This document shows, piece after piece, positions 34,347-34,351 of a DNA stretch of 34,351 bases. Position 1 is the stretch's first letter; every line of letters begins with the position of its first letter. Origin of the DNA: Anaerolineaceae bacterium. GTDB lineage: Bacteria; Bacillota; Clostridia; Lachnospirales; Lachnospiraceae. Where the stretch lies: NCBI GenBank assembly GCA_004294845.1, contig SHOH01000014.1:1-34351 (forward strand), given 5' to 3'. Below the pieces are notes generated by a model. It was given only the letters and a program-made list of their open reading frames with translations. It had not been told where the DNA came from and ran no database searches. Position numbers and translations under genes: made by a program.

Positions 34347-34351
34347 AAACA

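Noticed and set aside
1-34351. Mobile element, prophage, CRISPR array, tRNA or rRNA
   Set aside because: I saw no transposase or integrase motifs, no regular spaced repeats, and no cloverleaf or rRNA sequence on either strand.

Overview
The window is about 34 kb of low-GC, densely coding DNA. AGGAGG-type ribosome sites, ATG starts, lipobox-bearing lipoproteins and ATPase-less sugar ABC importers all suggest an anaerobic Gram-positive glycan degrader, most likely a member of the Lachnospiraceae or a related Clostridia. That assignment is inferred from gene style, not from a marker gene. The whole window reads as one carbohydrate-utilisation locus. I see no rRNA, tRNA, CRISPR array, insertion sequence or phage gene.

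Layout. (1) Positions 1-3856, minus strand: two paralogous GH13-like enzymes in one operon. The first is cytoplasmic (669 aa). The second is a surface lipoprotein cut by the window edge. (2) Positions 3857-4165: a divergent promoter region with one candidate LacI-type operator at each start site. (3) Positions 4166-25735, plus strand: a tightly packed run of 13 genes. In order these are a carbohydrate-binding/solute-binding fusion with two permeases; an NHL-TPR membrane protein; a Yip1-family membrane protein; a DUF5696-type membrane-anchored protein; a second pair of permeases with a lipoprotein binding protein; an unassigned TIM-barrel hydrolase; a GH106-like hydrolase; a nucleoside-hydrolase-family enzyme; a GH4 enzyme; and a PfkB sugar kinase. 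(4) Positions 25736-27187: a separate promoter with two copies of the same operator, driving an abundant-looking lipoprotein made of two copies of a Trp-rich domain. (5) Positions 27188-27431: structured non-coding DNA. (6) Positions 27432-34346: a second operon with a ribokinase-like kinase, a GH38 alpha-mannosidase, RpiB, a DUF4867 protein, a D-lyxose/D-mannose isomerase and a metal-dependent amidohydrolase.

How the parts may work together (inference). The surface GH13-like lipoprotein and the Trp-rich lipoprotein would capture and trim a glycan. Two ABC importers would bring in different oligosaccharides, probably energised by a shared MsmX-type ATPase encoded elsewhere. Cytoplasmic GH13-like, GH106-like, GH4, GH38 and unassigned hydrolases would then finish the job. 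Mannose released by GH38 could be isomerised to fructose by the lyxose/mannose isomerase and phosphorylated by a PfkB kinase. Ribose released by the nucleoside hydrolase could go through the ribokinase and RpiB.

The points most worth following are the common operator (GGGTAA.CG.TT.C) at three promoters in equivalent positions; the NHL-TPR/Yip1/DUF5696 trio embedded between two importers; the binding-protein fusion without a lipid anchor; the unassigned hydrolase at 16891; and a possible RNA switch upstream of the nucleoside hydrolase. No regulator gene is present in the window.
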